A stretch of DNA of 64,000 bases. Origin: Pedobacter sp. FW305-3-2-15-E-R2A2. Its GTDB lineage: Bacteria; Bacteroidota; Bacteroidia; Sphingobacteriales; Sphingobacteriaceae. The notes under the pieces are model-generated. The model searched no databases. It saw nothing but the letters and a program-made list of their open reading frames with translations, and was not told the origin of the DNA. The stretch's first letter is position 1, and every line of letters starts with the position of its first letter. The DNA is taken from positions 992,001 through 1,056,000 of the forward strand of contig NZ_CP151803.1 of NCBI RefSeq assembly GCF_038446955.1, in the 5' to 3' direction. Both the position numbers and the translations under genes were made by a program. Below, piece by piece: positions 19,210-28,279 of this stretch.

Positions 19210-19217
19210 CAAATATA
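19210..19217 (-). promoter_or_regulatory. Candidate -7 element TATATTTG of glyS
   Basis: This minus-strand match to TAnnTTTG lies only 7 bases upstream of the ATG at 19202. The transcript would have almost no 5' untranslated region. Confidence 0.55.
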
Positions 19218-19336
19218 GAAGATTAACAAATAAATTGGCTCAACTAAGTTGGATGATTCTTAAAATACAATACAGGCATTGTAAAGGCCGGATGGGAATA
19301 GCACAAAATCAGGACGTTTTTTATGTAAAACTGTAC

Positions 19337-19501
19337 CCGGAATAAGCGGTTTGAAACAGCTTTTAAACAGGTTAAAAGCAGCTTGTGGCTATACAGGCTC
19401 TGACCACGCTCTATACTCGGTCTATACTCGGTGCAAGCCCGCTTGAAAGCGTGTTAAAGGCGGGTAAGCAACGCCTATAAATGGAGCGTATAATGAGCAA
19501 T
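19337..19501. repeat. Quasi-periodic 11-nt intergenic repeat
   Basis: When cut every 11 bases from 19337, about 15 consecutive units show a shared layout: a variable 5-8 base GC-containing middle followed by a short A/T-ending tail. Examples are GGTTTGAAACA, GCTTTTAAACA, GGTTAAAAGCA, TACTCGGTCTA, TACTCGGTGCA, AAGCGTGTTAA and AGGCGGGTAAG. Two adjacent units (19414-19435) share nine of eleven bases. It is non-coding and lies in the 400-bp spacer between divergent glyS and the GDPD gene. Function unknown. Confidence 0.5.
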
Positions 19502-19593
19502 AGTGCAAGCTGTCTTTTCGTTGCTTTTTCTCTGAATGTTTTGTGCTGTCCTGTACTGAAAAGACAGTGTAAATTGAATGCAGAGAAATATCA

Positions 19594-19622
19594 TTGGGTA
19601 AGGTCTAATTTTCCTACTTTTG
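19594..19622 (+). promoter_or_regulatory. Promoter of the GDPD gene (TTG-N18-TACTTTTG)
   Basis: TTG (19594-19596) and TACTTTTG (19615-19622) are 18 bases apart and match the Bacteroidota consensus. The -7 box ends 3 bases before the ATG at 19626, so the mRNA is probably leaderless. Confidence 0.7.
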
Positions 19623-19625
19623 AAC

Positions 19626-20546
19626 ATGAAACAATTTAATCTGCTTCTGGCAGGCTTTCTTTTGCTTGCCGTATCTTGTACCTCACAAACAAAAAATTAT
19701 ATTTCCTTTGGGAATGCTCAGGAGCTAAGAGACTTTTTAAACAGAAAAACACCTGGATATCCGTTGATTAGTGCACATAGAGGAGGCCCTATGAAGGGCT
19801 TTCCTGAAAACTGTATTGCCACTTTCGAAAATGCAATAACCTATCAGCCTGTTGTGATTGAGTTTGACGTTGCATTGAGCAAAGATTCTGCGTTGGTGAT
19901 CATGCATGATGATAAATTGGACAGAACTAGTAATGGGACTGGCTTCATCAGGGATCATACCTATGCAGAATTGCAGAAACTGCATTTAAAAGACAATTCC
20001 GGAACCTTAACCTCTTATAAGATTCCTACTTTAAAAGAGGTCTTAAACTGGGGCAAAGGAAAAGTTCTGTTTACCATCGATGTGAAAAGAGGAGTCCCTT
20101 TCGCAAAAATTATCGAAGAAGTCCGTAAAACGAAATCTGAATCCAATTCAATCATCATTACTTACAATGATAACCAGGCGGTAGAAGTTCATAAACTGGC
20201 TCCGGACCTGATGATTTCTGTTTCAGCTAAATATACCAACGACCTGGAACGCTTAAAATCCAAGGGAGTTCCCTATGATAGAATGGTGGCTTTTGTTGGA
20301 ACCAGGGGATTTGATCAAAAAGATTTTTGGGCCTTACATCAGGAAGGAATTCCCTGTATTATGGGAACAATGGGTAACTTAGACAAACGATCAATGGCCC
20401 GCAAAAACACTAAGTATTATTATATGTACGCCAATAGCGGAGCAGATATGATCTCTACAGATAACCTGGTGATGGCAGGAAAAGAACTGAACCAATATAG
20501 AAAGGATAAGAAGATAACTTCTGTACACATTAAAAAAGTAAAGTAA
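19626..20546 (+). CDS. Glycerophosphodiester phosphodiesterase, lipoprotein
   Basis: This 306-residue GDPD-family TIM-barrel enzyme has the catalytic motif HRGG (near residue 51) and acidic/His residues in EFDVALSKD and MHDDKLDRTS. It hydrolyses glycerophosphodiesters to glycerol-3-phosphate and an alcohol. A lipobox (LLAVSC) marks it as a lipoprotein, acting in the periplasm or at the outer membrane. An in-frame TTG at 19620 is rejected because it lies inside the -7 box. The next gene, gldA, starts one base after its stop codon, so they are probably co-transcribed. Confidence 0.92.
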   Translation: MKQFNLLLAGFLLLAVSCTSQTKNYISFGNAQELRDFLNRKTPGYPLISAHRGGPMKGFPENCIATFENAITYQPVVIEFDVALSKDSALVIMHDDKLDRTSNGTGFIRDHTYAELQKLHLKDNSGTLTSYKIPTLKEVLNWGKGKVLFTIDVKRGVPFAKIIEEVRKTKSESNSIIITYNDNQAVEVHKLAPDLMISVSAKYTNDLERLKSKGVPYDRMVAFVGTRGFDQKDFWALHQEGIPCIMGTMGNLDKRSMARKNTKYYYMYANSGADMISTDNLVMAGKELNQYRKDKKITSVHIKKVK

Positions 20547-20547
20547 A

Positions 20548-21255
20548 TTGAGTATACAGGTAAGCGCATTGGCCAAGCATTATGGTCAGCAGAAAGCAGT
20601 AGATGAAATTAGTTTCGAAGCTAAACTAGGAAAGATCTTAGGTTTTTTAGGTCCGAATGGTGCCGGGAAGTCAACTACCATGAAAATGCTGACGGGCTAT
20701 TTGAAACCAACATCGGGTACAGCTAAGCTTTGTGGCTTTGATACCCAGGTGGATAGTATTGAAGTCAGGCGAATTATGGGTTATCTGCCTGAAAACACCC
20801 CGCTATATACAGATATGTATGTGCAGGAGTTTTTGCTGTTTGTCGCGAATACTTATCAATTGAAAGACGCCGCATTATGTGTAAAGGAAACCATCGAAAA
20901 GGTCGGGCTCGGTCCGGAACAGCATAAAAAGATTGCGATGTTGTCTAAAGGATACCGGCAAAGGGTAGGCCTGGCTCAGGCCATTATTCATCATCCGAAA
21001 GTATTGATCCTGGATGAACCCACTTCAGGACTCGATCCAAACCAGTTGACGGATATCAGAGAACTGATTAAAAACCTTGGTAAAGACAAAACGGTAATTC
21101 TTTCTACTCATATCATGCAGGAGGTAGAAGCACTCTGTGATGAGGTCATTATTATTAACAAAGGTAAAATTGTAGCTAATGCTACAATTACTGAACTTAA
21201 AAATGAACACCAAATGACTTCTTTAGAGGATATTTTCCGAAAACTGACCTCTTAA
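20548..21255 (+). CDS. gldA: Gliding motility ABC transporter ATP-binding protein GldA
   Basis: This 235-residue ABC ATPase has Walker A GPNGAGKST (about 35-43), signature LSKGYRQRVGLAQA and Walker B VLILDEP. The start is a TTG one base after the GDPD stop. In Bacteroidota GldA pairs with the membrane proteins GldF and GldG, which occur 2 kb downstream here; identity is inferred from this context and family resemblance. In Flavobacterium johnsoniae these proteins were linked to gliding, but the transporter occurs in non-gliding species too. Three small outer-membrane protein genes separate it from gldF. Confidence 0.82.
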   Translation: MSIQVSALAKHYGQQKAVDEISFEAKLGKILGFLGPNGAGKSTTMKMLTGYLKPTSGTAKLCGFDTQVDSIEVRRIMGYLPENTPLYTDMYVQEFLLFVANTYQLKDAALCVKETIEKVGLGPEQHKKIAMLSKGYRQRVGLAQAIIHHPKVLILDEPTSGLDPNQLTDIRELIKNLGKDKTVILSTHIMQEVEALCDEVIIINKGKIVANATITELKNEHQMTSLEDIFRKLTS

Positions 21256-21347
21256 TTAAATTTTTTTCATGCATTTGTAACGATTGGCCAAGTTTTTGCA
21301 TCTAAGGGTTGATTTTATATCAGTAATATAAATTTAAACTTAAACAC

Positions 21348-21869
21348 ATGAAAAAATTATTTTTACTAACAGCAATCGTAGGTATTTTTGCATTCACTAA
21401 TGCTAGTGCACAGAAAGATGCAGCAATGAACGGCCCTAAGTTAGGTATAGGTGCTGATTTTGCATTCCCAATGGGAGATTTTGGTGATATATCCAAGTTT
21501 GGTGTTGGAGGATCGTTGTTGTATCAACATCCAGTTGCTCCAAATTTGAACTTAACGGCTAGTGCAGGTTATTTAAGCTTCAAGTATAAGGATATTCTTG
21601 GGGGTGGAAATTCTGGTTTTGTTCCTGTAAAGGTTGGTGCCAGATATTTTGTAGCTGAGAACTTTTATTTGAATGGAGAACTTGGTGCTTCATTTGGAAC
21701 AGGTGATTTTAATGATGGAACTGCATTTGTTTATTCACCTGGAGTAGGAGTTGAATTCCCTGTAGCAGATAAATCTTCTATTGATTTAGGAGCCCGCTAT
21801 GAAGGATGGTCTAACAATGGTACACTTTCATTCATCGGTCTGAGAGCTGCATTTAACTTCGGTTTGTAG
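21348..21869 (+). CDS. Small outer-membrane beta-barrel protein (paralogue 1)
   Basis: A 173-residue protein with a signal peptide (ending NASAQK) and an eight-strand OmpA/OmpX-like barrel. The core phrase GADFAFPMGDFG and SLLYQHPV are shared with the gene at 22656, so the two are recent paralogues. It ends in NFGL. It may be structural or a passive surface protein; no specific role is known. It is followed by a hairpin terminator at 21911-21950. Confidence 0.8.
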   Translation: MKKLFLLTAIVGIFAFTNASAQKDAAMNGPKLGIGADFAFPMGDFGDISKFGVGGSLLYQHPVAPNLNLTASAGYLSFKYKDILGGGNSGFVPVKVGARYFVAENFYLNGELGASFGTGDFNDGTAFVYSPGVGVEFPVADKSSIDLGARYEGWSNNGTLSFIGLRAAFNFGL

Positions 21870-21910
21870 AACTTACCTGTTAAACTTATAGATTCTGTTA
21901 AAGAATCTTA

Positions 21911-21950
21911 CAAAGCCTTTCTGTTTACAGGAAGGCTTTGTTGTTTTAAT
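21911..21950 (+). terminator. Intrinsic terminator after barrel paralogue 1
   Basis: A 13-bp stem (21911-21923 with 21928-21940, one G-T pair) is followed by a T-rich tail, 40 bases after the stop codon. Confidence 0.75.
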
Positions 21951-22017
21951 TCTTTTTGAATAAGCTTAAAATGATAGATTTGCAACCCTATAAAAAAGCT
22001 AAATTGACCTCTTCTCC

Positions 22018-22578
22018 ATGTTAAAAACGTTGCTCCTCACTGCCATTCCAATCTGTTTTATGCTTATGAACAGTATCGCTCAGGATACTACAACTGTTAA
22101 AACAACGCGTTTAAGTACGGAATTTGTAAAGAATGAAACTAAGATGGGGATCAAGATCGCTACTGCACCTTTGGGTGCGGTGAAGGGAGGTGGATTTAAC
22201 TTGCTGATGGAAGGAAGCTCAACCCCCAGATTAAAAGGTACCATGAGTGTAGGGCTTTTTGCGACAGAGACTACCCGTAAAACTAAATTTGATGGCAATT
22301 CGTATGATTATGACATCTATTGTCCTGTGAAATTCGGGTTAAAATATTTTATTGGAAGTCGTTTTTATGGAAGTGCTGAGCTGGGAGCTGTATTTGATGA
22401 TGGAGATAAATTTGAGGTTAAACTGATTTGCACTCCTGGAATTGGAATAGAACTGCCTGTTTCCAAACGTACAGTTTTCGATATGGGATTTCATTATGAA
22501 AATTGGTTTTTCGGAGAACAAAAATCTTTTATTGCCTTTAGTTGCGGCTTCCTGATCGGACGAAAAGTGCGTTCTTAA
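22018..22578 (+). CDS. Small outer-membrane beta-barrel protein (divergent)
   Basis: 186 residues with a signal peptide (ending NSIAQD) and a barrel-like pattern of short amphipathic strands. It is similar in plan to its two neighbours (KFGLKYFIGSRFYGSAELGAVFDDG; TPGIGIELPVSKRTVFDMGFHYENW) but has lost the GADFAFPMG motif. It is probably an ancient member of the same local family that has diverged. No function can be assigned. Confidence 0.75.
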   Translation: MLKTLLLTAIPICFMLMNSIAQDTTTVKTTRLSTEFVKNETKMGIKIATAPLGAVKGGGFNLLMEGSSTPRLKGTMSVGLFATETTRKTKFDGNSYDYDIYCPVKFGLKYFIGSRFYGSAELGAVFDDGDKFEVKLICTPGIGIELPVSKRTVFDMGFHYENWFFGEQKSFIAFSCGFLIGRKVRS

Positions 22579-22655
22579 TTGCCTTACCGATAATTTATTT
22601 TTTTGTATCTATGTGTCATATTTCAACTTCAAGCTGTATTTATTAATAAGATCCC

Positions 22656-23180
22656 ATGAAAAGATGTCTCTTAGTTTTTCTCTCATTTACAATACTTATC
22701 GTTGCTAAAGCCCAAACCGGAGATCCCGCTATGGAAGGCCCAAAATTCGGGATTGGTGCTGACTTCGCCTTTCCTATGGGAAGTTTTAAAGACCAGACAA
22801 ATTACGGAGTAGGGGGCTCTCTTTTATATCAGCATCCTGTTTCCAAAAACCTGAGTATTACCGGAAATGTGGGCTATCTGGAATTAAAAGGAAAGAAGAC
22901 CATACTCAATCTCAAATACAGTGAAGGATTTATTCCGGTAAAGGCAGGAGCAAGGTATTTCCTTGCGGAAAATATATATGGTGGTGCTGAATTGGGTGTT
23001 TCTATTTCTACAGCCAGCGGAAACGGCTCAGGGACTTCATTTATTTATGTGCCAGCCGTTGGAGTAGCATTCCCTGTCTCTGATAAAGGAATTGTAGACT
23101 TAGGTGTCCGTTACGAAAGCTGGACGAGAAGTAGCAGTACCCGTTCTTTTATTGGCATTAGGGCGGGATATAATTTTTAA
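22656..23180 (+). CDS. Small outer-membrane beta-barrel protein (paralogue 2)
   Basis: 174 residues with a signal peptide (ending VAKAQT). Strongly similar throughout to the protein at 21348, with shared GADFAFPMG, VGGSLLYQHPV and VPVKAGARYFLAEN-like strands. It ends in GYNF, the aromatic terminus used for outer-membrane assembly. It stands 32 bases before gldF and could be co-transcribed with it. Local duplication is the simplest origin for this set of barrel genes. Confidence 0.8.
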   Translation: MKRCLLVFLSFTILIVAKAQTGDPAMEGPKFGIGADFAFPMGSFKDQTNYGVGGSLLYQHPVSKNLSITGNVGYLELKGKKTILNLKYSEGFIPVKAGARYFLAENIYGGAELGVSISTASGNGSGTSFIYVPAVGVAFPVSDKGIVDLGVRYESWTRSSSTRSFIGIRAGYNF

Positions 23181-23212
23181 TTTTCTAACTTCGGCATCGT
23201 TAATTCAAATGC

Positions 23213-23941
23213 ATGTACGCGGTATTTAAAAGGGAATTATTTAGCTTATTGAACTCCTTAATGGCTTATATTACCATTGGGGTTTTCCTGCTGGCTGCTG
23301 GCTTATTGTTGTGGTTTTTTCCGGATACTTCTATTCTGGAATACGGCTATGCCGAACTGAGCAGCTTTTTTAACCTTGCTCCTTTTTTATTCCTCTTTCT
23401 TATCCCTGCCATTACCATGCGTTCTTTTGCGGAAGAAAGGCGGGAAGGGACCTATATTTTGCTTGCTACAAGACCGATCACCGACTGGCAGATCATACTG
23501 GCCAAATACCTGGCTTGTTTCGTTCTGGTGCTCTTTGCATTAATCCCTACGCTGATCTACTGTTATGCGGTATCGAAGCTGGCCTTGCCTGCAGGGAATA
23601 TTGATACCGGTGCAATTATAGGTTCTTATATTGGCTTACTGCTATTGGGAGCTTCCTTTCTCGCTGTCGGAATTTTTGCCTCTTCGATAACAAAAAACCA
23701 GGTTGTAGCTTTTGCCATTGCCGTATTTCTCTGTTTCATCGCCTATAGCGGACTTGATGCCATGAGCCAGATTTTTGGTTTCCGTGCCATCGAAAATATC
23801 CTGCTGAGCCTGAGTATAAACGAACATTATCAATCCATCAGCAGGGGCGTACTGGATACCCGTGATCTGATTTATTTTCTCAGTTTCATTATGGTATTCC
23901 TGGGGCTGACTAAACTTGTGATCGGAGGGCGAAAATGGTAG
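23213..23941 (+). CDS. gldF: Gliding motility ABC transporter permease GldF
   Basis: 242 residues with six membrane segments, of the ABC-2 permease type. It overlaps gldG by 7 bases; the gldF-gldG-dnaN order is one I associate with Bacteroidota. GldF forms the membrane part of the GldAFG transporter in the inner membrane. The transported substrate is not known. Confidence 0.88.
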   Translation: MYAVFKRELFSLLNSLMAYITIGVFLLAAGLLLWFFPDTSILEYGYAELSSFFNLAPFLFLFLIPAITMRSFAEERREGTYILLATRPITDWQIILAKYLACFVLVLFALIPTLIYCYAVSKLALPAGNIDTGAIIGSYIGLLLLGASFLAVGIFASSITKNQVVAFAIAVFLCFIAYSGLDAMSQIFGFRAIENILLSLSINEHYQSISRGVLDTRDLIYFLSFIMVFLGLTKLVIGGRKW

Positions 23942-25611
23942 GCAACAAACAGAAACTACTGGGCATCTTCGCTTTTGCGATGGGTTTAATCCTGATCAAT
24001 GTTCTTGCGCAATACGTATATACCAGAATCGATTTCACCAAAGAAAAGCGATTTACGCTAACACAGAAATCAAAGACCATCCTCGGGAAGATCAATCAGC
24101 CAATTACGATTACTGTATTTTTAGATGGTGACCTGCCTGCTCCTTTTAAACGGCTTAGAAATGCAACCAGAGATCTGCTTGCCGATTATAAAGCCTACGG
24201 AGGAAAAGAAATAAAAGTGATTTTCAGAGATCCGATTTCCGGACTTTCCGTAGCAGAACAGGATACGGTGATCAATAACTTATACCAGTCGGGCATTGAA
24301 CCTACTACTGTCAACATTAAAAATGACGCCGGTTTTGCACAAAAAATGGTTTTTCCAATGGCGATGCTGGAGGCCGGGAGTCATCAGCTTCCGCTAAGGT
24401 TATTACAAAACCTGAATGCCGCAGGAAGCTACGAGGAAAACATCAACAATTCGATTCAGAACCTGGAATATCTGTTTACCGGTGCGATTCAGAAAGTGTT
24501 GAGCAATGAACACCCCAGAATCGGTTTTACGGAAGGCAATGGAGAATTATCGGATCTGTCTTTAAATGATGCCATCAACAGCCTTTCAGAAAGTTATGAA
24601 GTAGGGCGGGTAAACCTGAATACGATTGATGCTGCGGGGCTGGATAAATTGAAAGTGCTGATCATTGCAAAACCACAGCAGGAATTTACGGAGGCCGAAA
24701 AATACAAGATCAACTATTTTGTCATGAAAGGGGGGCGGGTAGTCTGGACGATAGACCAGGTGAGCGCCGATCTGGACAGTCTGAAGGGATCGGGCGAGCA
24801 ACTGGCTTTCAATAAAAAACTAAACATAGACGACATGTTGTTTATGTATGGTGCCCGTGTAAATTACAACCTGATCGCAGATGCGAATTGTGTAGAGATT
24901 CCCTTAAGCATGGGACAACAGGGACAAATAGAACTGGCACCATGGGTGTATTACCCATTGCTAATGCCGGATACGGCACATCACCTGGTCAAGAACATCG
25001 ATGCCGTAAGAAGTGAATTTAGCAGTACTGTGGATACCATCGGGGTAAAGGGACTGAAAAAGACGGTGATTTTACATTCTTCTCCATTTAATAAGATTTT
25101 TAATGTGCCGAAATTGCTTTCTCTGCAAATGGTCGCTGAACAACCCGATCCGCGGGATTATGCCAGTGTACCGCAAAGTCTTGGGGTATTAATTGAAGGA
25201 ACTTTCCCTTCTGTATTCCTGAACCGCGCAGTTCCGGCAGGCATCACCGGAAATTATCTGGTTCCTCCGCAAAGTAAGCCTACCAAAATGATTGTCATTG
25301 GTGATGGTGATGTCTTCAAAAATCAGCTGAGTAGTAAAGATGGTTCTGCATTTCCCTTAGGTTTCGACAGATATACCCAAAAAAGCTACGGAAATAAAGC
25401 ATTGTTGTTAAATATTTCAGATTACCTGTCAAATGATGATAATTTAATTACTTTGCGTAATAAGGAGGTTAAGATCAGGTTATTGGATAAAGTACGTCTG
25501 CGTACAGAAAAGCTGCAATGGCAATTGATCAATATGGCTTTGCCTTTATTATTGTTAATATCGTTCGCAATTTTTCAACATTATTACCGTAAGCATAAGT
25601 ATGCAAGGTAA
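23935..25611 (+). CDS. gldG: Gliding-associated ABC transporter substrate-binding-like protein GldG
   Basis: 558 residues with a membrane segment at the N-terminus (about 10-30), a large periplasmic part and a second membrane segment near the C-terminus (about 530-550). This is the Gldg/ABC-type uncharacterised transport domain architecture. It is translationally coupled to gldF. It is thought to be the extracytoplasmic partner in the GldAFG complex. Confidence 0.9.
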   Translation: MVGNKQKLLGIFAFAMGLILINVLAQYVYTRIDFTKEKRFTLTQKSKTILGKINQPITITVFLDGDLPAPFKRLRNATRDLLADYKAYGGKEIKVIFRDPISGLSVAEQDTVINNLYQSGIEPTTVNIKNDAGFAQKMVFPMAMLEAGSHQLPLRLLQNLNAAGSYEENINNSIQNLEYLFTGAIQKVLSNEHPRIGFTEGNGELSDLSLNDAINSLSESYEVGRVNLNTIDAAGLDKLKVLIIAKPQQEFTEAEKYKINYFVMKGGRVVWTIDQVSADLDSLKGSGEQLAFNKKLNIDDMLFMYGARVNYNLIADANCVEIPLSMGQQGQIELAPWVYYPLLMPDTAHHLVKNIDAVRSEFSSTVDTIGVKGLKKTVILHSSPFNKIFNVPKLLSLQMVAEQPDPRDYASVPQSLGVLIEGTFPSVFLNRAVPAGITGNYLVPPQSKPTKMIVIGDGDVFKNQLSSKDGSAFPLGFDRYTQKSYGNKALLLNISDYLSNDDNLITLRNKEVKIRLLDKVRLRTEKLQWQLINMALPLLLLISFAIFQHYYRKHKYAR

Positions 25612-25617
25612 TTTTTA

Positions 25618-25625
25618 TATTTTTG
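25618..25625 (+). promoter_or_regulatory. Candidate -7 element TATTTTTG of dnaN
   Basis: This full match to TAnnTTTG lies 20 bases before the dnaN start codon, just after the gldG stop. It would allow dnaN to be transcribed independently of gldFG. Confidence 0.55.
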
Positions 25626-25645
25626 AGAACTGACAAGATCATACT

Positions 25646-26770
25646 ATGAGATTTATTGTATCCACATCAACGTTATTAAAACATTTGCAAACAGTAAACG
25701 GTGCGTCGAGCAGTAGTACTGTATTGCCAATACTGGAAAATTTCCTCTTTGAGATTAAAGACGGAAGTTTAACCATATCTGCCACTGATTTACAAACCAG
25801 CATGACCACCTCCTTACCGGTGGAGTCTAAAGAAGGCGGAAAAGTAGCTGTGCCGGCAAAAATACTTTTAGACACTTTAAAAACACTTCCTGATCAGCCG
25901 ATCTCTTTCAATATCGATGACAATACCTTTTCTATTGAAATCAGCGCCGGTGATGGTAAGTATAAGTTAAGTGGAGAAAATGGCGATGATTTTCCTAAAA
26001 TCCCAACGGTAGAAAATGCTTCTTCTGTAAATTTACCTGCTTCGGTATTAACGGAAGCAATCACCAAAACTATTTTTGCAGTGAGCAGTGATGAGTTGCG
26101 CCCGGCAATGACGGGTGTGTACTGCCAGCTTTCTGAACAACACATTACTTTTGTGGCTACTGATGCACACAAACTGGTAAGATATAGAAGAATGGACAGC
26201 AAAGGAGATAAAGCTTCTTCTTTCATCCTTCCTAAAAAAGCATTGACCTTATTGAAAGCAGCACTTCCTTCTACTGATGCGAATGTTTCTGTAGATTACA
26301 ATGCTACAAGTGCTTTCTTTAAATTTGAAAACATCAACCTGGTTTGTCGCCTAATCGATGAGCGCTATCCTGATTATGAAGCAGTAATTCCTGCGAATAA
26401 CCCGAATAAACTGATCATTGACCGTGCATTGTTCTTAAATACCTTGCGTAGGGTGGTTATTTTCGCAAATAAAACCACACATCAGGTGCGTTTAAAAATC
26501 AATGGCAGTGAATTGAACATCTCTTCTGAGGATTTAGATTTCGCCAATGAAGCACATGAGCGTCTAAGCTGTCAATATGAAGGTGAAGATTTGGAAATCG
26601 GTTTCAACGCGCGTTTCTTAATCGAGATGTTGAGCAACCTGAGTGGAGAAGAAGTGACATTGGAACTTTCTACACCTAACCGCGCAGGATTACTGATCCC
26701 ACAAACAAACGACGAAAATGAAGACGTATTGATGTTGGTGATGCCGGTAATGCTGAATAACTATAACTAA
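25646..26770 (+). CDS. dnaN: DNA polymerase III beta subunit (sliding clamp)
   Basis: A 374-residue protein with three repeated clamp domains, typical length for the family. Recognisable parts include LLDTLKTLPDQP, ATDAHKLVRYRR and the C-terminal VLMLVMPVMLN. The homodimer encircles DNA and tethers polymerase III. It is followed by a terminator at 26795. It is not next to dnaA here. Confidence 0.96.
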   Translation: MRFIVSTSTLLKHLQTVNGASSSSTVLPILENFLFEIKDGSLTISATDLQTSMTTSLPVESKEGGKVAVPAKILLDTLKTLPDQPISFNIDDNTFSIEISAGDGKYKLSGENGDDFPKIPTVENASSVNLPASVLTEAITKTIFAVSSDELRPAMTGVYCQLSEQHITFVATDAHKLVRYRRMDSKGDKASSFILPKKALTLLKAALPSTDANVSVDYNATSAFFKFENINLVCRLIDERYPDYEAVIPANNPNKLIIDRALFLNTLRRVVIFANKTTHQVRLKINGSELNISSEDLDFANEAHERLSCQYEGEDLEIGFNARFLIEMLSNLSGEEVTLELSTPNRAGLLIPQTNDENEDVLMLVMPVMLNNYN

Positions 26771-26794
26771 ATTTAAAATTAAATATATTGGAAT

Positions 26795-26824
26795 GGCTTG
26801 GTTTTTGACCAAGCCTTCTTTTTG
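26795..26824 (+). terminator. Intrinsic terminator after dnaN
   Basis: A 7-bp stem (26795-26801 with 26809-26815) is followed by a T-rich run, 25 bases after the dnaN stop. Confidence 0.75.
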
Positions 26825-26856
26825 TAAAATACTTTGTGAATTAAATTGTTATTGCG

Positions 26857-27546
26857 ATGGAAAAAAAGTTCTCTTACCCAAAAAGCATTAATTTAGCCCT
26901 GACCGTCATTTGTATTGGACTGGTAACCCTAATCAGCTCTTGCCTGAAGGAACCTAAGTCTGTTCCTGTTGGAGAAGCAAAATTGAGGTATGTCAATGCC
27001 GCATATGGTTCTTCGGCACAGTCTTTTTATGTGAATGGTAAACGGTTTGGAGAGGGAGTTGTCAATTATGGACAGGCTTCTGCTTTATTTCCGGTAGTCT
27101 CAGGAACACAATCCCTGACCTTTGCTGATGAAGCAACATCCGAACCTACGGCAGGTATCAATGGAACACTTGCAATTGATGGAAGCTATTCGATTTTTCT
27201 GTATAAAAATTCCGAAAACAAAGCAGAACTACTGGGAATAGGGGATAACCTTACTGCTCCTAACACCGGAAAAGCTAAAGTCAGGTTTATTCACTTGAAT
27301 GGTTTTCTGAATAATTCTATTTCCATAAAAACGGGCACGGGCACAGATCTGGCTACTGCAATCCCTTTTGCAAACAGTACCAACTACTTTCAGGTCGATC
27401 CTGGAACTAAGTTTATTGCTTCAGGAACCGGCGTAACTACCAATCCGGAAATCGACCTGGGAATCCTCTCGGGTAAGATTTATACCATATGGCTTAGCGG
27501 AAGCGCAGCAACGGAATTGAAAGCCTATTCATTCACAGCTAATTAA
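26857..27546 (+). CDS. DUF4397-domain lipoprotein
   Basis: 229 residues with a lipoprotein signal (lipobox LISSC, Cys near residue 29) and a beta-rich DUF4397 domain (KLRYVNAAYGSSAQSFYVNGKR begins the fold; RFIHLNG begins the second half). Common in Sphingobacteriaceae and of unknown function; it probably faces the periplasm or cell surface. Confidence 0.8.
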   Translation: MEKKFSYPKSINLALTVICIGLVTLISSCLKEPKSVPVGEAKLRYVNAAYGSSAQSFYVNGKRFGEGVVNYGQASALFPVVSGTQSLTFADEATSEPTAGINGTLAIDGSYSIFLYKNSENKAELLGIGDNLTAPNTGKAKVRFIHLNGFLNNSISIKTGTGTDLATAIPFANSTNYFQVDPGTKFIASGTGVTTNPEIDLGILSGKIYTIWLSGSAATELKAYSFTAN

Positions 27547-27594
27547 ATTTACATTACTAAATCAAAAAGAGCATGGTTATTGCCATGATATTCT

Positions 27595-27602
27595 TAATTT
27601 TG
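27595..27602 (+). promoter_or_regulatory. Candidate -7 element TAATTTTG of the DedA gene
   Basis: Full match to TAnnTTTG, 17 bases before the TTG start codon of the DedA gene. A good -33 element is not obvious. Confidence 0.45.
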
Positions 27603-27619
27603 GGCTTAATTTATACAAC

Positions 27620-28279
27620 TTGGAAATTTTCTCACAACTGGTAGATTTTATATTACACACCGATAAAGCTTTAGTAAAGCTGGTAAGTGACTATAAAACA
27701 TGGACTTATCTTATTCTTTTCTTAATTATTTTTGCTGAAACCGGTTTTGTGGTTACTCCATTTTTACCCGGCGACTCTATGCTGTTTGCAGTAGGTGCAC
27801 TCATCGCAAAAGGAGGCACAGGCCTGGATATCTGGGTCATGTTCCTGCTGTTAAGTGCGGCCGCTATCCTGGGGAACAGTTTAAATTACAGACTCGGCAG
27901 TTTCTTTGGCGTGAAAGTCTTTAAAGAAGGAAATAAGATTCTAAAACTCGAATATTACAATAAATCGCATGAATTCTTTGAGAAGCACGGTGGAAAAGCA
28001 ATTATGTTCAGCCGTTTTCTTCCAATCTTCAGGACAATTGCACCTTTTGTTGCCGGAGTAGCAAAAATGCCTTTTGGCAGGTTTACTTATTACAATGTGG
28101 TAGGCGGCCTTGGCTGGATCGGTAGTTTGTTGTTTGCAGGCTTTCTATTAGGGCAAATCCCGGTGATCAGAGATAACTTCTCTATTGTCATCATCACCAT
28201 TGCCGTCGTTACTTTCGCTCCGGTGATCTACGCAGCAATTAAAAGCAGGATTAAACCTAAAGATATCATCGAAAGCTAA
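27620..28279 (+). CDS. DedA family membrane protein
   Basis: This 219-residue inner-membrane protein of the DedA/SNARE-associated family has the signature FAETGFVVTPFLPGDSMLFA (residues 40-59) and RFLPIFRTIAPFVAG. Family members are lipid scramblases or flippases needed for envelope integrity and undecaprenyl phosphate recycling. The start is a TTG; the N-terminus beginning there fits the usual DedA start. It overlaps the convergent nuclease-like gene by 4 bases. Confidence 0.9.
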   Translation: MEIFSQLVDFILHTDKALVKLVSDYKTWTYLILFLIIFAETGFVVTPFLPGDSMLFAVGALIAKGGTGLDIWVMFLLLSAAAILGNSLNYRLGSFFGVKVFKEGNKILKLEYYNKSHEFFEKHGGKAIMFSRFLPIFRTIAPFVAGVAKMPFGRFTYYNVVGGLGWIGSLLFAGFLLGQIPVIRDNFSIVIITIAVVTFAPVIYAAIKSRIKPKDIIES

